21,216 nucleotides of DNA from Paulinella micropora. Lineage: Eukaryota > Cercozoa > Imbricatea > Euglyphida. Shown here in pieces: positions 7,216 through 16,600 of this stretch (its first letter is position 1; every line of letters begins with the position of its first letter). The translations under genes and the position numbers were made by a program. The notes under the pieces are model-generated. The model ran no database searches. It had not been told where the DNA came from and worked only from the letters and a program-made list of their open reading frames with translations. Where the stretch lies: the NCBI GenBank assembly GCA_009731375.1, contig BJOX01000367.1, positions 305,416 to 326,631 of the forward strand, given 5' to 3'.

Positions 7216-8094
7216 TTATTTTTTATTAAAAGCATCGTTCTGTTTTTGACAGCCAGGCGGGGGGGGCGGCCCCCCCCCCCAAGTGGTGTAGCGGCCCTGG
7301 CGATCGACCTGCCTCGGCTTCTTGGGGACGATGCTGTCGCGCCGGAACTGTTCGGCGCCCAGGGGCCCGCACCGGCGGTAGGTAGGCTGCTCGCCCCCGT
7401 CCAGCCACGAAGACACGCGCACAATGTCGCCGGGCCGCACGCCCCACCAGCGAGCGGCGGGGTCGCCGCTGTGCAGGACGGGAAACTGCTCCTGGGGCAG
7501 CACCGAGTAGGTCCTGGCCAGCTCGCTCACTTCCTCCGGGGCCAGCACCCGGTGCTCCGCGAAGTACGGGCCGTGCGTGTCGGGCGGGAACAGCAGTTCG
7601 TCCTCGGTCCAGAACTCCACGGTCCAGCCCAGGCCGCGCGCGCGGCCCGCCAGCAGCTTGGCCACGGGCTGCCGCCGCTTGCGGTGGAGGAGCCAGACGG
7701 TGCGGGGGCCCGCCCCGTGCCGGTCCTCCAGGTCCTGCAGCCAGGCCTCGGCCGTCGCGCTGCTGAGGGAAGCCCCGCCCGGATCCTGTGCCCTGCCCCA
7801 GCACACCGACAGCGGGGGGAGCGGCTGGGCCGCCGCGGCCGGGGGCAGGAACGGCAGCCACTCACCCACTACGTCCCGTGGGTGCGACAGCCGCCGGGCG
7901 TAGCCGCGCTGCACCAGCAGCCTCGTCAGGTGCTCGGCTACGACGGAGCCCAGCCACCCACAGTCACACGCAGAGCCGTTCACGCACACGAGTTCGCTGC
8001 CCTGGCAGTCGGGGCAGGCGTGCTGGCGCGGGATGCGGGCCGCGCGGGAGCGGGCCCCCGGCCTGGCCGCCAGGCAGTCGTCCACGCTCAGCAT
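7216..8094 (-). CDS. DNA-directed RNA polymerase subunit RPB5 with N-terminal Cys cluster
   Basis: This 292-residue protein starts at ATG 8094. Residues 177-242 match the RPB5 C-terminal assembly domain: EHRVLAPEEVSEL corresponds to the EHVVL-x-EE region, then QFPVLHSGDPAARWWGVRPGDIVRV (211-227: DP-x-AR-x-x-G-x-x-x-G-x-x-V) and a final PTYRR. Residues about 110-176 fit the N-terminal jaw domain, with a strand TVWLLHR and the VEFWTEDELLF element, and 52-65 (VAEHLTRLLVQRGY) fits its first helix. RPB5 is an RNA polymerase II subunit shared by all eukaryotic nuclear polymerases and encoded by many giant viruses for virus-directed transcription. Residues 27-45 add CPDC...CDCG, resembling a zinc ribbon, and a 50-residue proline-containing tail follows. 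Cellular RPB5 is about 210 residues. Strong divergence from cellular forms suggests a viral copy. A plus-strand gene diverges 254 bases upstream. Confidence 0.88.
   Translation of the reverse strand: MLSVDDCLAARPGARSRAARIPRQHACPDCQGSELVCVNGSACDCGWLGSVVAEHLTRLLVQRGYARRLSHPRDVVGEWLPFLPPAAAAQPLPPLSVCWGRAQDPGGASLSSATAEAWLQDLEDRHGAGPRTVWLLHRKRRQPVAKLLAGRARGLGWTVEFWTEDELLFPPDTHGPYFAEHRVLAPEEVSELARTYSVLPQEQFPVLHSGDPAARWWGVRPGDIVRVSSWLDGGEQPTYRRCGPLGAEQFRRDSIVPKKPRQVDRQGRYTTWGGGPPPPPGCQKQNDAFNKK
7222..7230. terminator. Overlapping bidirectional polyadenylation signals
   Basis: TTTATT at 7222-7227 reads AATAAA on the minus strand, for RPB5, and ATTAAA at 7225-7230 reads on the plus strand, for the gene ending at 7170. 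The minus signal lies inside the last codons of RPB5, just before its stop (7216-7218), so the RPB5 3' untranslated region must be very short. Confidence 0.6.
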
Positions 8095-8348
8095 TTCTGC
8101 TGGCCGGGGGCGGGCGGCCCCCCTGCCCCCGGAGAGCCGGCGTGCGCGGGGCTGGGGGGGAAGACACGACTCTCCTCCCCCCTCCTCCTGCCAGCCTTCT
8201 CCCCCCCCCTGGGCCCCGGGCACGGGCGTGGCGCCGCGCCCGGGGCGCCCCGCTGCCTCCCCCCCCCCCCGGGCGCGCGCGGGGGGCGGGCCGGGCCAGC
8301 TCAGCCCCGCCGTACACGCGGCCGGGGGGGCAGAAAGCCCCTGCTAGT
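8095..8348. promoter_or_regulatory. Divergent promoter region between RPB5 and the 8349 gene
   Basis: These 254 bases separate two head-to-head genes and must hold both promoters. The sequence is nearly all G and C with C-runs of up to ten. No TATA box is visible. CTAG lies directly before the ATG at 8349. Confidence 0.5.
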
Positions 8349-8885
8349 ATGGCACCCTCCGCCGCGCGTGCTGCCCGGCGCCGGGGCACGGTCAAGTACA
8401 GTTTCCAGGGGTGGCGCCGCGGACCGCTGCTGGGCAGGTACAGGCCGGGGCACGGCCGGCGCTGGACGGCCTGGGTGCCCGTCTGCCGGCCCTGCGCACG
8501 GAGAAGCCTCTTCCGGCGCGCCGGGGCCGCCACGCCCGGGCTGTGCGGGCGCCACGCCCGTCAGGCGGCGGACTCCGAGACAGAGACCGACCCGGAGACA
8601 GAGACCGACCCTGAGGAGACGGACGCTGACACGGAAGCGGGCGCTGGCACGGAAGCGGGCGCCGACGATCGTGTCGGGCCCGGCGGCGGCACCCCGCCCG
8701 CGGCGGATGCCGAGCCCCGCCGGCCGCCACCGGCGCTCGCGGGCGGCGAGCACCGTCCACAGTGGCTCCTGCAGCTCCAGAGCTGGAGCGCCGGCCTACG
8801 GCCAGCGCAGGCGCAGTCCGGGGGAGGGGCGACGGGGGGCCCGACACGATCGTCGGCGCCCCTCCCCCCCGCGGGCGCTACGTAG
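8349..8885 (+). CDS. Basic/acidic protein with CxxC...CxxH cluster, 178 residues
   Basis: The start is ATG 8349 (MAPSAARAARRRG). Residues 1-70 are strongly basic and contain C46-x2-C49-x16-C66-x2-H69, a spacing suited to one zinc ion. Residues 74-105 are a strongly acidic low-complexity tract built from repeated ETETDPE and TEAGA units. The rest is Pro/Gly/Ala-rich and looks disordered. A basic zinc module with an acidic tail could suit a nucleic-acid-binding regulator or a virion core protein; this is inference only. The gene diverges from RPB5. Its last third carries both arms of a perfect 25-bp inverted repeat, and its stop codon lies in a 23-bp direct repeat. No polyadenylation signal follows closely, so it may share the 9366 signal with the next gene. 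Confidence 0.6.
   Translation: MAPSAARAARRRGTVKYSFQGWRRGPLLGRYRPGHGRRWTAWVPVCRPCARRSLFRRAGAATPGLCGRHARQAADSETETDPETETDPEETDADTEAGAGTEAGADDRVGPGGGTPPAADAEPRRPPPALAGGEHRPQWLLQLQSWSAGLRPAQAQSGGGATGGPTRSSAPLPPAGAT
8657..8861. repeat. Perfect 25-bp inverted repeat, 155-bp spacer
   Basis: The arm at 8657-8681 (core GCCGACGATCGTGTCGGGC) is the exact reverse complement of 8837-8861. Both arms lie inside the coding frame of the 8349 gene. Each arm also contains CGATCG at its centre. Confidence 0.85.
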
Positions 8886-8921
8886 GCCCCGGGGAGCACC
8901 CGCGGGCGCTACGTAGGCCCC
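8868..8921. repeat. Direct repeat of 23 bp containing TACGTA
   Basis: CCCGCGGGCGCTACGTAGG and four following C occur at 8868-8890 and 8899-8921. The first copy contains the TAG stop (8883-8885) of the upstream gene. Palindromes CCCGCGGG and TACGTA are inside. It lies about 125 bases before the small gene at 9046 and could be a control element. Confidence 0.7.
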
Positions 8922-9045
8922 CCCGCCCCGACGCCCCCCCCCCATCGGCCCACGACCCACCCCCCGCGGCCCCCCCGCCCCCTCCCCGGCCCCTTGGGTC
9001 GGCGGCACGGTACTACCCCAGAACGCCAGCACCCAGCGGGCCACG

Positions 9046-9216
9046 ATGAGGAGCTACGCACAGCGCGAACCCCCGGGCCCCTCCTGTTCCTGCTCCGGCC
9101 ACCTAGCCGACGAAGGCCCCGCCGACTTCGTCCTGGAAGAGCACACGATTCGCTTCGGCTGTGGTTGTACGTTTGACTTGGCCAGCGGCCGGGCGCTGCG
9201 GCTGTGCGACCGCTAG
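9046..9216 (+). CDS. Small Cys-rich protein, 56 residues
   Basis: ATG at 9046 opens a 56-codon frame ending in TAG at 9214-9216. The product has paired cysteines C14-x-C16 with H19, then C39-x-C41 and a final C54, a spacing that could bind one zinc ion like a minimal ribbon. It is otherwise mixed in charge with no membrane span. The pairing of Cys motifs and balanced composition, unlike the Pro/Ala/Arg-rich shadow frames around it, support a real gene. It lies on the same strand as the 8349 gene, 160 bases after it. An ATTAAA follows 150 bases downstream. No family recognised; a chance frame cannot be ruled out at this length. Confidence 0.4.
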   Translation: MRSYAQREPPGPSCSCSGHLADEGPADFVLEEHTIRFGCGCTFDLASGRALRLCDR

Positions 9217-9365
9217 CCAGGCCTCGCGCAGCAGCCGCGCGGGTTAGGGGCTGCTGAGCCCGGCCCTGACGTCGAGACCGCCTCGTCCTCCCCCTCACGC
9301 GCACGACGGGCGCGCTTAGCGCCGGTGCCCACGCGGTAGCGCTAGTCCGTCCACCGCGCACGCGG

Positions 9366-9371
9366 ATTAAA
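9366..9371 (+). terminator. ATTAAA polyadenylation signal
   Basis: ATTAAA lies in a short AT-rich island 150 bases after the stop of the 9046-9216 gene, and could also end the 8349-8885 transcript. Confidence 0.4.
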
Positions 9372-9456
9372 TTACCAATCCCTGACAGCCACCCCCGTCC
9401 CCAAGCCGTAGGAAAGTAACCAGCCCCCCTCGGGGCTTCTATGCCGGGCTTGGCCT

Positions 9457-9462
9457 TTTAAT
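9457..9462 (-). terminator. ATTAAA polyadenylation signal
   Basis: TTTAAT on the plus strand reads ATTAAA on the minus strand, about 190 bases after the stop of the 9648-10262 gene. Confidence 0.4.
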
Positions 9463-9647
9463 GAGCCGGCGTCCCCTCCCCTTCCTCACTCCGGTGCCTG
9501 GCCGGGCTTGGCCGCTAGCCAGACTACGCGACCCTCTCTCTCTCTCTCTCGCCCCCGGCGCGCTGCTGGCCTCTTCTCCTCGTCCCGCTCCGGTGCTGAA
9601 TCCCCCCCCCCCTGGGGCAGTAGAGTGTCCCCCCCCCCTTCCCGTGG

Positions 9648-10262
9648 TTACTGTGCACTAGCCAGCCACGCCACCGCCCGCGGCGGAGGGGGGCGTCCGC
9701 CGGACCGGCAGCGCCGCGCGGCGCAGACCGTGACGACGCACAGCGCGAGCACGGCCCACGCCAGGGCCCCGCAGGCTGCCAGGCGCCTGGTGTACCGGTC
9801 GGTGCACACCAGGACGGGCGTGTAGGCCACGCGGCACTGGTAGGCGTCGTGGCAGGTCACACGGAAGCGCAGGGTCACGTCGGGGTGGGCGGGCTGGCGC
9901 AGGCCGGCGCGGCTGCTGACCTCGAGCACGTCGGGGGGGTAGAACCGCTCCTCCACCCGGGGCCCGCGCACGCGCACGGCGTCGTCCTGGTAGTGCCACT
10001 CCACCGCGCCACACGTGGTCGCGAGTACGCTCGCGACCTCCAAGGACTCGCACTGCGGGAACCTGACGAACGGTTGTACTTCGAACACAGTCGCGCTCTC
10101 TAGCGGCCCCAGCACTAGGTGGTGTGCGTAGGGCCGGGCGGTGAGGGCGGGCTCGGCGCACAGCGCCTGGAACAGAGGCCCTTGCACAGTCAGTAGTACT
10201 AGCCGCGGGCTGGGCCCGGCGCACCACACTGACCACAGGCGCCATAGCTGCAGCCGGGACAT
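9648..10262 (-). CDS. Single-pass membrane protein, 204 residues
   Basis: The start is ATG 10262 (MSRLQLWRLW); a GTG four codons upstream is less likely. Residues 1-30 are hydrophobic with Trp and may act as a signal sequence or anchor. About 130 residues of ectodomain follow, with several Cys (in ALCAEP, PQCESL, TTCGAVEWHY, VTCHDAYQCRV, VLVCTD), consistent with disulfides in a beta-sandwich. Residues 160-182 (LAACGALAWAVLALCVVTV) form a clear transmembrane helix, then a basic RRCR stop-transfer motif and a short Pro-rich tail. The layout is that of a type I glycoprotein, although no N-x-S/T site is seen in the ectodomain. It diverges from the giant adhesin at 10649, so both may act at the virion or cell surface. 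No family recognised. Confidence 0.65.
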   Translation of the reverse strand: MSRLQLWRLWSVWCAGPSPRLVLLTVQGPLFQALCAEPALTARPYAHHLVLGPLESATVFEVQPFVRFPQCESLEVASVLATTCGAVEWHYQDDAVRVRGPRVEERFYPPDVLEVSSRAGLRQPAHPDVTLRFRVTCHDAYQCRVAYTPVLVCTDRYTRRLAACGALAWAVLALCVVTVCAARRCRSGGRPPPPRAVAWLASAQ

Positions 10263-10648
10263 GACTGCTAGCACCGGCCCGGGGAGCCAAAGCCCCTCCC
10301 TCCCCTGGGTCCCAGAAGTTGCGACCAGGGGTGCGCAGTGCGTGTGCGTGTGGGTAGGTGTGTGTGGGGTCAGTAGGTGTCTAAGCAGGACGAGGGAAAG
10401 GGAGAGGGGGGGAGGGGTGTGCGTCCTCCGCTCCGTACGTCCCAGCCCCCCCCCTCCTACCCTTCGCCCTCCCCATCCCGCCGCTCACGAGCCCCGCGCC
10501 GCCTTCCCTCCACCCCCCGCGGGGTTGGCACGGGCCCCCCGGCAGCCTCCCAGAAAGGAAGGAAAGGAGCGGGGCGTGGCTGACTGCTGTCCTTGCCTCT
10601 TGGCGGCGCTGCCTGCGTCGGCTTGGCTTCCTCCCTCAGCCGGCCGTG
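10263..10648. promoter_or_regulatory. Divergent promoter region of the two surface genes
   Basis: These 386 bases separate the membrane protein (-) and the adhesin (+). They contain a GT-rich stretch (10336-10378), the purine-rich GAAAGGAAGGAAAGGAG shortly before the adhesin start, and pyrimidine-rich runs. No TATA box or coding frame that I trust is present. Confidence 0.5.
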
Positions 10649-13600
10649 ATGAGCATCGCCTGGCTGGGTATCCTCTGGGCCGCCCTGGCGCCCCGCGCCG
10701 GGGCCTATTGTGTGCTGCCCCGGCGCGAGCCGTTTAGCACCGACCTCGTGCTGGAGCTGTCAGTGCTAGCAGGTGGCACGACCTGGACGCTGCCCATGGC
10801 CGGCGCCAACGGCGCGCGCCGCCGCCGCGCGGCGCAGGCCGGTGACGGCTTGGTGGTGTTCTTGGTGGTGTTCTGGGGCGACGGCACGCCGGCCCAGAGT
10901 TGCAGCTCTGCCGAGCCCTGTGCCCACACGTTCCGTGGGGGGGGGCTGTTTCAGGTTCTAGTAGCCGGTCCGGTCGTAGGTTGGGCCATGACACCGGAGT
11001 GGCGCCAACAGCAGACAGGGGGGGTCGGGCTGCTGCGCATTATTCAGTGGGGTGGGCTGCAGCTGGCGCCCGGCACGGGTTACCACTTCTACGGCGAGGC
11101 CGCGCTGGTTTCGCTGCCGTCGTTGTCGGACCTGGACACCTCACACGTCACATCGCTGGCGTACAGCTTCGCGGAGCTGTCGCTCGCCGCGTGCTTCGAC
11201 GTCTCGGGCCTGCAGACCGGTTCGGTCACTTCGTTGCGAGCGGCGTTCGCCGACTCCCCCTGCCTGAAGTTCGCCAACGTGAGCGGCTGGGACACGTCGC
11301 GGGTCCTGGACACGGTGTGGCTGTTCCGCGGCACGGCGGCGACCACCATCCCGGGCCTGGAGCGCTGGAACCTGACGCAGCTCGTGAACGCGACCGGCAT
11401 GTTCGCAGCGGCGGCCGAGCTGCGCGCTGACCTGTCGGGTTGGAGGCTGGACAACCTGCGGGAGGCCGGGGGCCTGCTGGCCGGCGCACCACTCCTGGCG
11501 CAGGACCTGAGTGGTTGGGGTGCTAACCTGACGGCCCAGTCCTGCCTGGAGCTGGTGCAGGCCTCGGGCCTGGCGGCCTGGCAGGCGCCGCTGACCTGCC
11601 AGCAATGGCTACCACCCCCGGAGGCATCTTCCCTGCCGTCGCCCCCGCGCAGCCCCGGGCTCTCGTCCAGCCCGGCCGCGAGCCCTAGCCAGACACCCGC
11701 GGGGCCGGGTCCGCCCTCGTCGCCGGGCGCGACGGGCTCGCCCACGCGGAGCCCGACTACCACCCACAGCGAGACACCCGCGGGGCCGGGTCCGCCCTCG
11801 TCGCCGGGCGCGACGGGCTCGCCCACGCCCACGCCTACACCCTCGCCGAGCGCCACAGGCTCGCCCACGCGGAGCCCGAGTACCACCCACAGCCAGACAC
11901 CCGCGGGGCCGGGCGCGACTGGCTCGTCCACGCCCACGCCCACGCCTACACCCTCGCCGAGCGCCACGGGCTCGCCCACGCGGAGCCCGAGTACCACCCA
12001 CAGTGAGACACCCGCGGGACCGGGCGCGACTGGCTCGTCCACGCCCACGCCCACGCCTACACCCTCGCCGAGCGCCACGGGCTCGCCCACGCGGAGCCCG
12101 AGTACCACCCACAGTGAGACACCCGCGGGACCGGGCGCGACTGGCTCGTCCACGCCCACGCCCACGCCTACACCCTCGCCGAGCGCCACGGGCTCGCCCA
12201 CGCGGAGCCCGAGTACCACCCACAGTGAGACACCCGCGGGACCGGGCGCGACTGGCTCGTCCACGCCCACGCCCACGCCTACACCCTCGCCGAGCGCCAC
12301 GGGCTCGCCCACGCGGAGCCCGAGTACCACCCACAGTGAGACACCCGCGGGACCGGGCGCGACTGGCTCGTCCACGCCCACGCCCACGCCTACACCCTCG
12401 CCGAGCGCCACGGGCTCGCCCACGCGGAGCCCGAGTACCACCCACAGCGAGACACCCGCGGGACCGGGCGCGACTGGCTCGTCCACGCCCACGCCCACGC
12501 CTTCACCGAGCGCCACCGGCTCGTCCACGCCTACCCGCAGCCCGACTACCACCCACAGCGAGACACCCGTGGGGCCGGGCGCGACTGGCTCGTCCACGCC
12601 CACGCCGACGCCTTCACCGAGCGCCACCGGCTCGTCCACGCCCACGCCGACACCCTCGCCGAGCGCCACGGGCTCGCCCACGCTTACCCGCAGCCCGCCC
12701 GGCTCGTCTACGCCCACGGGCAGCGCGACCGCCAGCGCATCGGCGACCTGGTCACCCACGCCCACGCCTACACCCTCGCCGAGCGCCACGGGCTCGCCCA
12801 CGCCTACCCGCAGCCCCCCCGGCTCCTCCACGCCCACGCCTACACCTTCACCGAGCGCCACCGGCTCGCCCACGCCTACCCGCAGCCCCCCCGGCTCGTC
12901 CACGCCCACGCCGACACCCTCGCCGAGCGCCACGGGCTCGCCCACGCCTACCCGCAGCCCCCCCGGCTCGTCTACGCCCACGCCCACGCCCACTGGCAGC
13001 GCGACCGCCAGCGCATCGGCGACCTGGTCACTCACTGCCACCCCGAGCGGTAGCCCGAGCCCCACTGCTACGGTGACGCGGACACCGAGCCAGAGCCCGA
13101 ACTATTGCGCCGCCGGGCCCTCGGTCGTGCCCTTTTTCCAGAACTTTTCCGCCGACGTGTCGGGGCCTTGGGCGGCGACCTGCTCCGGCCTGCAGTCTAC
13201 GAGCCGGCGCTGCTGGCACGCGTTCGACGGCACCGAGTACCCGGGGCAGCGGCTGGCGGTTGGTGCCGCGCCGCGTGAGTGGCTGAGCCGCGGCTACTAC
13301 CTGGGCTCCGAGAGCCGTGCTCCTGGCTCTTACGTGGGGCCCACCACCACCAGCACCACTCGCAACGAGCAGCTCGCGGGCGAATGGCTGCAGCTGCGCC
13401 GCCTGGACGGCCAGCCGGTGCGCCTGACAGACTTCACGCTGGCCGGCTACCTGCCGGGCACGGCCCGGCCCCCCTGGCGCGGCGGGGCCCCGCGCCGGCT
13501 CTACCTGGCCGCGACGGCGCAGGGCAGCGACGAGGGGAATTGGACGGTACTGTACGAAACCCCGCGGGACGGACAGGAGGACGCCTGGGGCTACCGCTGG

Positions 13601-16600
13601 AGGCGGAACTACGTGCTGAACGCGTCCGGCGACTACCTAGCGTACCGCTGGATCTTTGCCGAGGTGTACCCCTACTACAACCGGACCGGGCGCGGCGCTA
13701 CGCCCACCTGGGACAATGCGACCAGCCGCACCGACCCCGACCAGGAGTGGTCCCTCGCCGCCTCGAGCTACGCCGCCAACGCGCAGCACGTGTGGCGGGC
13801 CTTCAACGGCCGCGCCGACGTGGTCACGGACTACTGGTCCTCGGCGGCCGGCACGTACCTGGCGCCGGGCGGCCTGCCCGCCGCCGGCGCGGCCGTCACT
13901 TACAACGTGGATGGCGGCGGCAGCGTGGTGGGGGAGTGGCTCCAGGTCAGCCACTCGCAGTCCCGGTGGCGGGTGGCTTCCTTCACCCTCACGGCCAGGC
14001 ACACGTACTCGGAAGAAGCCCCCCGGACCTTCCGCTTGCTGGGCAGCCAGGGCGGCGGGGCCTGGGCGATCCTGTACACGCAGAGCAGCCCCCTCACCGC
14101 CGCGTACTGGGCGGACCCCAACCGCAGCCACACGTTCGCCGTGGCCGGCACGGCCGGCTCCTTCTACACTACCTTCCGCCTCGTGGTGCTCGAGACCCTG
14201 TCCGTTTACGGCAGCGCGGTCGTGGGCGAGCTCTCGTTCGCCTTGGAAGAGCTGGCCCTGCGCAACCAGCCCCAGGGCTACAGTGACCCGGGCTCGGTGG
14301 CGCAGCTGCTGGCGCCGGTCTGGAACCACAAGGCCGGCTACGCGGGCCAGGATGCCGACGTGGTACTCTCCTCTTCTTCCAGCCTCGGCGTGGACCAGGA
14401 CGTCTGGTACGCCTTCGACGGGGCGGCCCAGACGGACGCCAATTACTGGTCCTGCTCGGCCGCGGAACTGTACAACAGCACGGCGTACGGCATCGCGCTG
14501 TTTAACCTGTCCAATACCTCGTGGATAGACGGCAACCTGACCTGGCGCGGCGCTTGGGTGCAGGCCGAGTACCGCCGCGGCGCTAGGCGCGTCGTCCAGT
14601 TCCGGCCCGTGCCCAGGTACGGCCTGGGACAGAAGGCCCCGAAGACTTCTGTGCTGCTGGGCAGCCACGACGGCGGCCAGCAGTGGTCGACGCTCTACCT
14701 AGACATGATGCCCCCCGCCAGCGCCACGCGGCCCCTGACGCTGCCGCCCGGGCTGGACGCCTACGCCCTGCTGCGCTTCGTCGCGGTGAACACCCGTGCG
14801 GACAGCCTGGGCCCGGGCTACCTGGTGCCGGCCGAGCTCGGGGAGCTGTGGCTGGAGTTCGAGGGGGCGGACGGCTGGTCGCGCTCCTCGTCCGGGTTCG
14901 AAATCACCCCGCAGTACGGCCTGCACGACGTGAAGCTCGCCTTCAACGGCCTGGCGGCGACGGCCGGGGACTTCTGGTGCTCGCCCCGGGGCTACCAGAC
15001 CAACGGGCTCGTCGACCAGAGCGCGGCGGCGCAGACCCCGAACGTGGACGGGACCACCACCGTCTGGGGCGAGTGGGTGCAACTCGCGCACAGCAGCACG
15101 GCGCGCCGCGTCCGCTCGCTCTTCCTCACGGCACGCCAGACCTACTTCGACGAGGCGCCCCGGCGGTTCCGGCTGCTGGGCAGCCAGGACGGCGCGGCCT
15201 GGACGACGGTGTACCACGCCGACCCCGTGCCCACGACCCCGGCCTGGGGTGCCGGCGCGGCCCAGACCAAACAGTTCGACGTCCCGGCCGGCGCGGGGGC
15301 CTACCGCTTGTACCGCTTCGTGGTGACCGAGACGGGCCAGGTGTACGGCAACGCCATCCTGGGCGACCTGGCGCTGGACTTCGAGGACCCCCGGGCGCCG
15401 TGGCCCGTGCCCAACGCGTCCGACGGCTGGTCGGTGGACGCCTCCAGCCTGCTGGTCGAAGCTGGCTTCGACCACGGGGCCTGGCGGGCCTTCAACGGCC
15501 TGGCCAATGCGCAGGAGGACTACTGGTGCTCCCGCGCCGGCACCTACTACGCGAATGGCACCGCCAACCCCGGCAGCGCGGCCGGCACGCCCAACGTGGA
15601 CGGCGCCGCCACCCTGTACGGTGAGTGGCTGCAGCTCGCACACTCGGCCCGGCGGCGGCGCCTGGTGTCCCTGACGCTCACGGCCAGGTTCCAGTACTCG
15701 TCCGAGGGCGGGCCGAGGAAGTTCAGCCTGCTGGGCAGCAACGACACCCTGTCCTGGCAGACGCTGGTGGGGCAGGCGTCGGCGCTGGCTTGGGCCGGCG
15801 GCACCAACCAAACCAAGACGTGGGCGGTACCGGCGGCCGGCGCCGGCCGCTGGGCGCACTCGGTGTTCCGCCTGGTCGTCACGGAAACCACGAACCCCTA
15901 CGGCGTGGCGCAGGTCGGCGAAATGTCGCTGGCGTTCGAGGACGCCGAGCTCAGCGCCGAGGTGCCGGAGCTGTACCCCGCGCTGGTGCAGGGCCCCGCC
16001 GGCTCCTGCGGGCCCGGTCAGCGCTGCGAGTCGCAGGCCGGGGGCTTCGGCTGCCCCTGCGCGACTGGCTTCGCGGCCGCCGCGGTCGGGGGCTGCGCCG
16101 ACACCGACGAGTGCACCTTCCGTCGCAGCCCGGTCCCCCAGCCCAACCGCACCTTCACGCTGGCCGACCGCGGCACGACCTGCCTCCCGTCCTCGTACAG
16201 CGGCAACGACGGCTGTGAGCAGGCGTTCAAGGCGCAGCCCAACCCGCTCGGGGGGGTCTGGACGTCAGGCCCCGAATTCGGCGCGGCCAACGGCACCTGC
16301 ACGCCAAGCTGCGGAACCGACACCATTCCCCCCGGCACCTGGCTCACGGTCAACCTAGGAGCGGCCTACCGGCTGCGCGCGGTGGGGATCCGGCCCGCGG
16401 CGGGCAGTGCGCAGGATACCGCCCCCCAGAACATGAGCGTGTACGCCTCCCTGTACATCATGAGCCTCACCACGAGCTACTGGGGCAGCCTGCGCAAGCT
16501 CGACTGGCTCAACGCGGCCGAGCCGGACCTGGTCTGGTTCGAGCTGCCCCCGCGGCCGGCCAAGTTCGCGCAGCTCGTGGTCCACTCGGTCGGCAACCCA

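Larger units (their letters stand above)
9217..9647. other. Intergenic region between convergent genes
   Basis: These 431 bases lie between a plus and a minus gene that converge. They hold candidate polyadenylation signals on both strands, a CT-dinucleotide run near 9535-9550 and several C-runs. I see no gene. Confidence 0.6.

Noticed and set aside
7186-8916. A 576-codon plus-strand frame antisense to RPB5
   Set aside because: The RPB5 motifs are on the minus strand, and this frame is low-complexity Ala/Pro/Arg/Gly throughout.
11880-12500. CRISPR array from regular repeats
   Set aside because: The repeats are contiguous 111-bp coding units without unique spacers.
11089-13065. A 658-codon open frame antisense to the adhesin
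   Set aside because: It consists of the reverse translation of the stalk repeats; GC-rich tandem repeats lack stops in several frames. The sense frame has a signal peptide and real modules.
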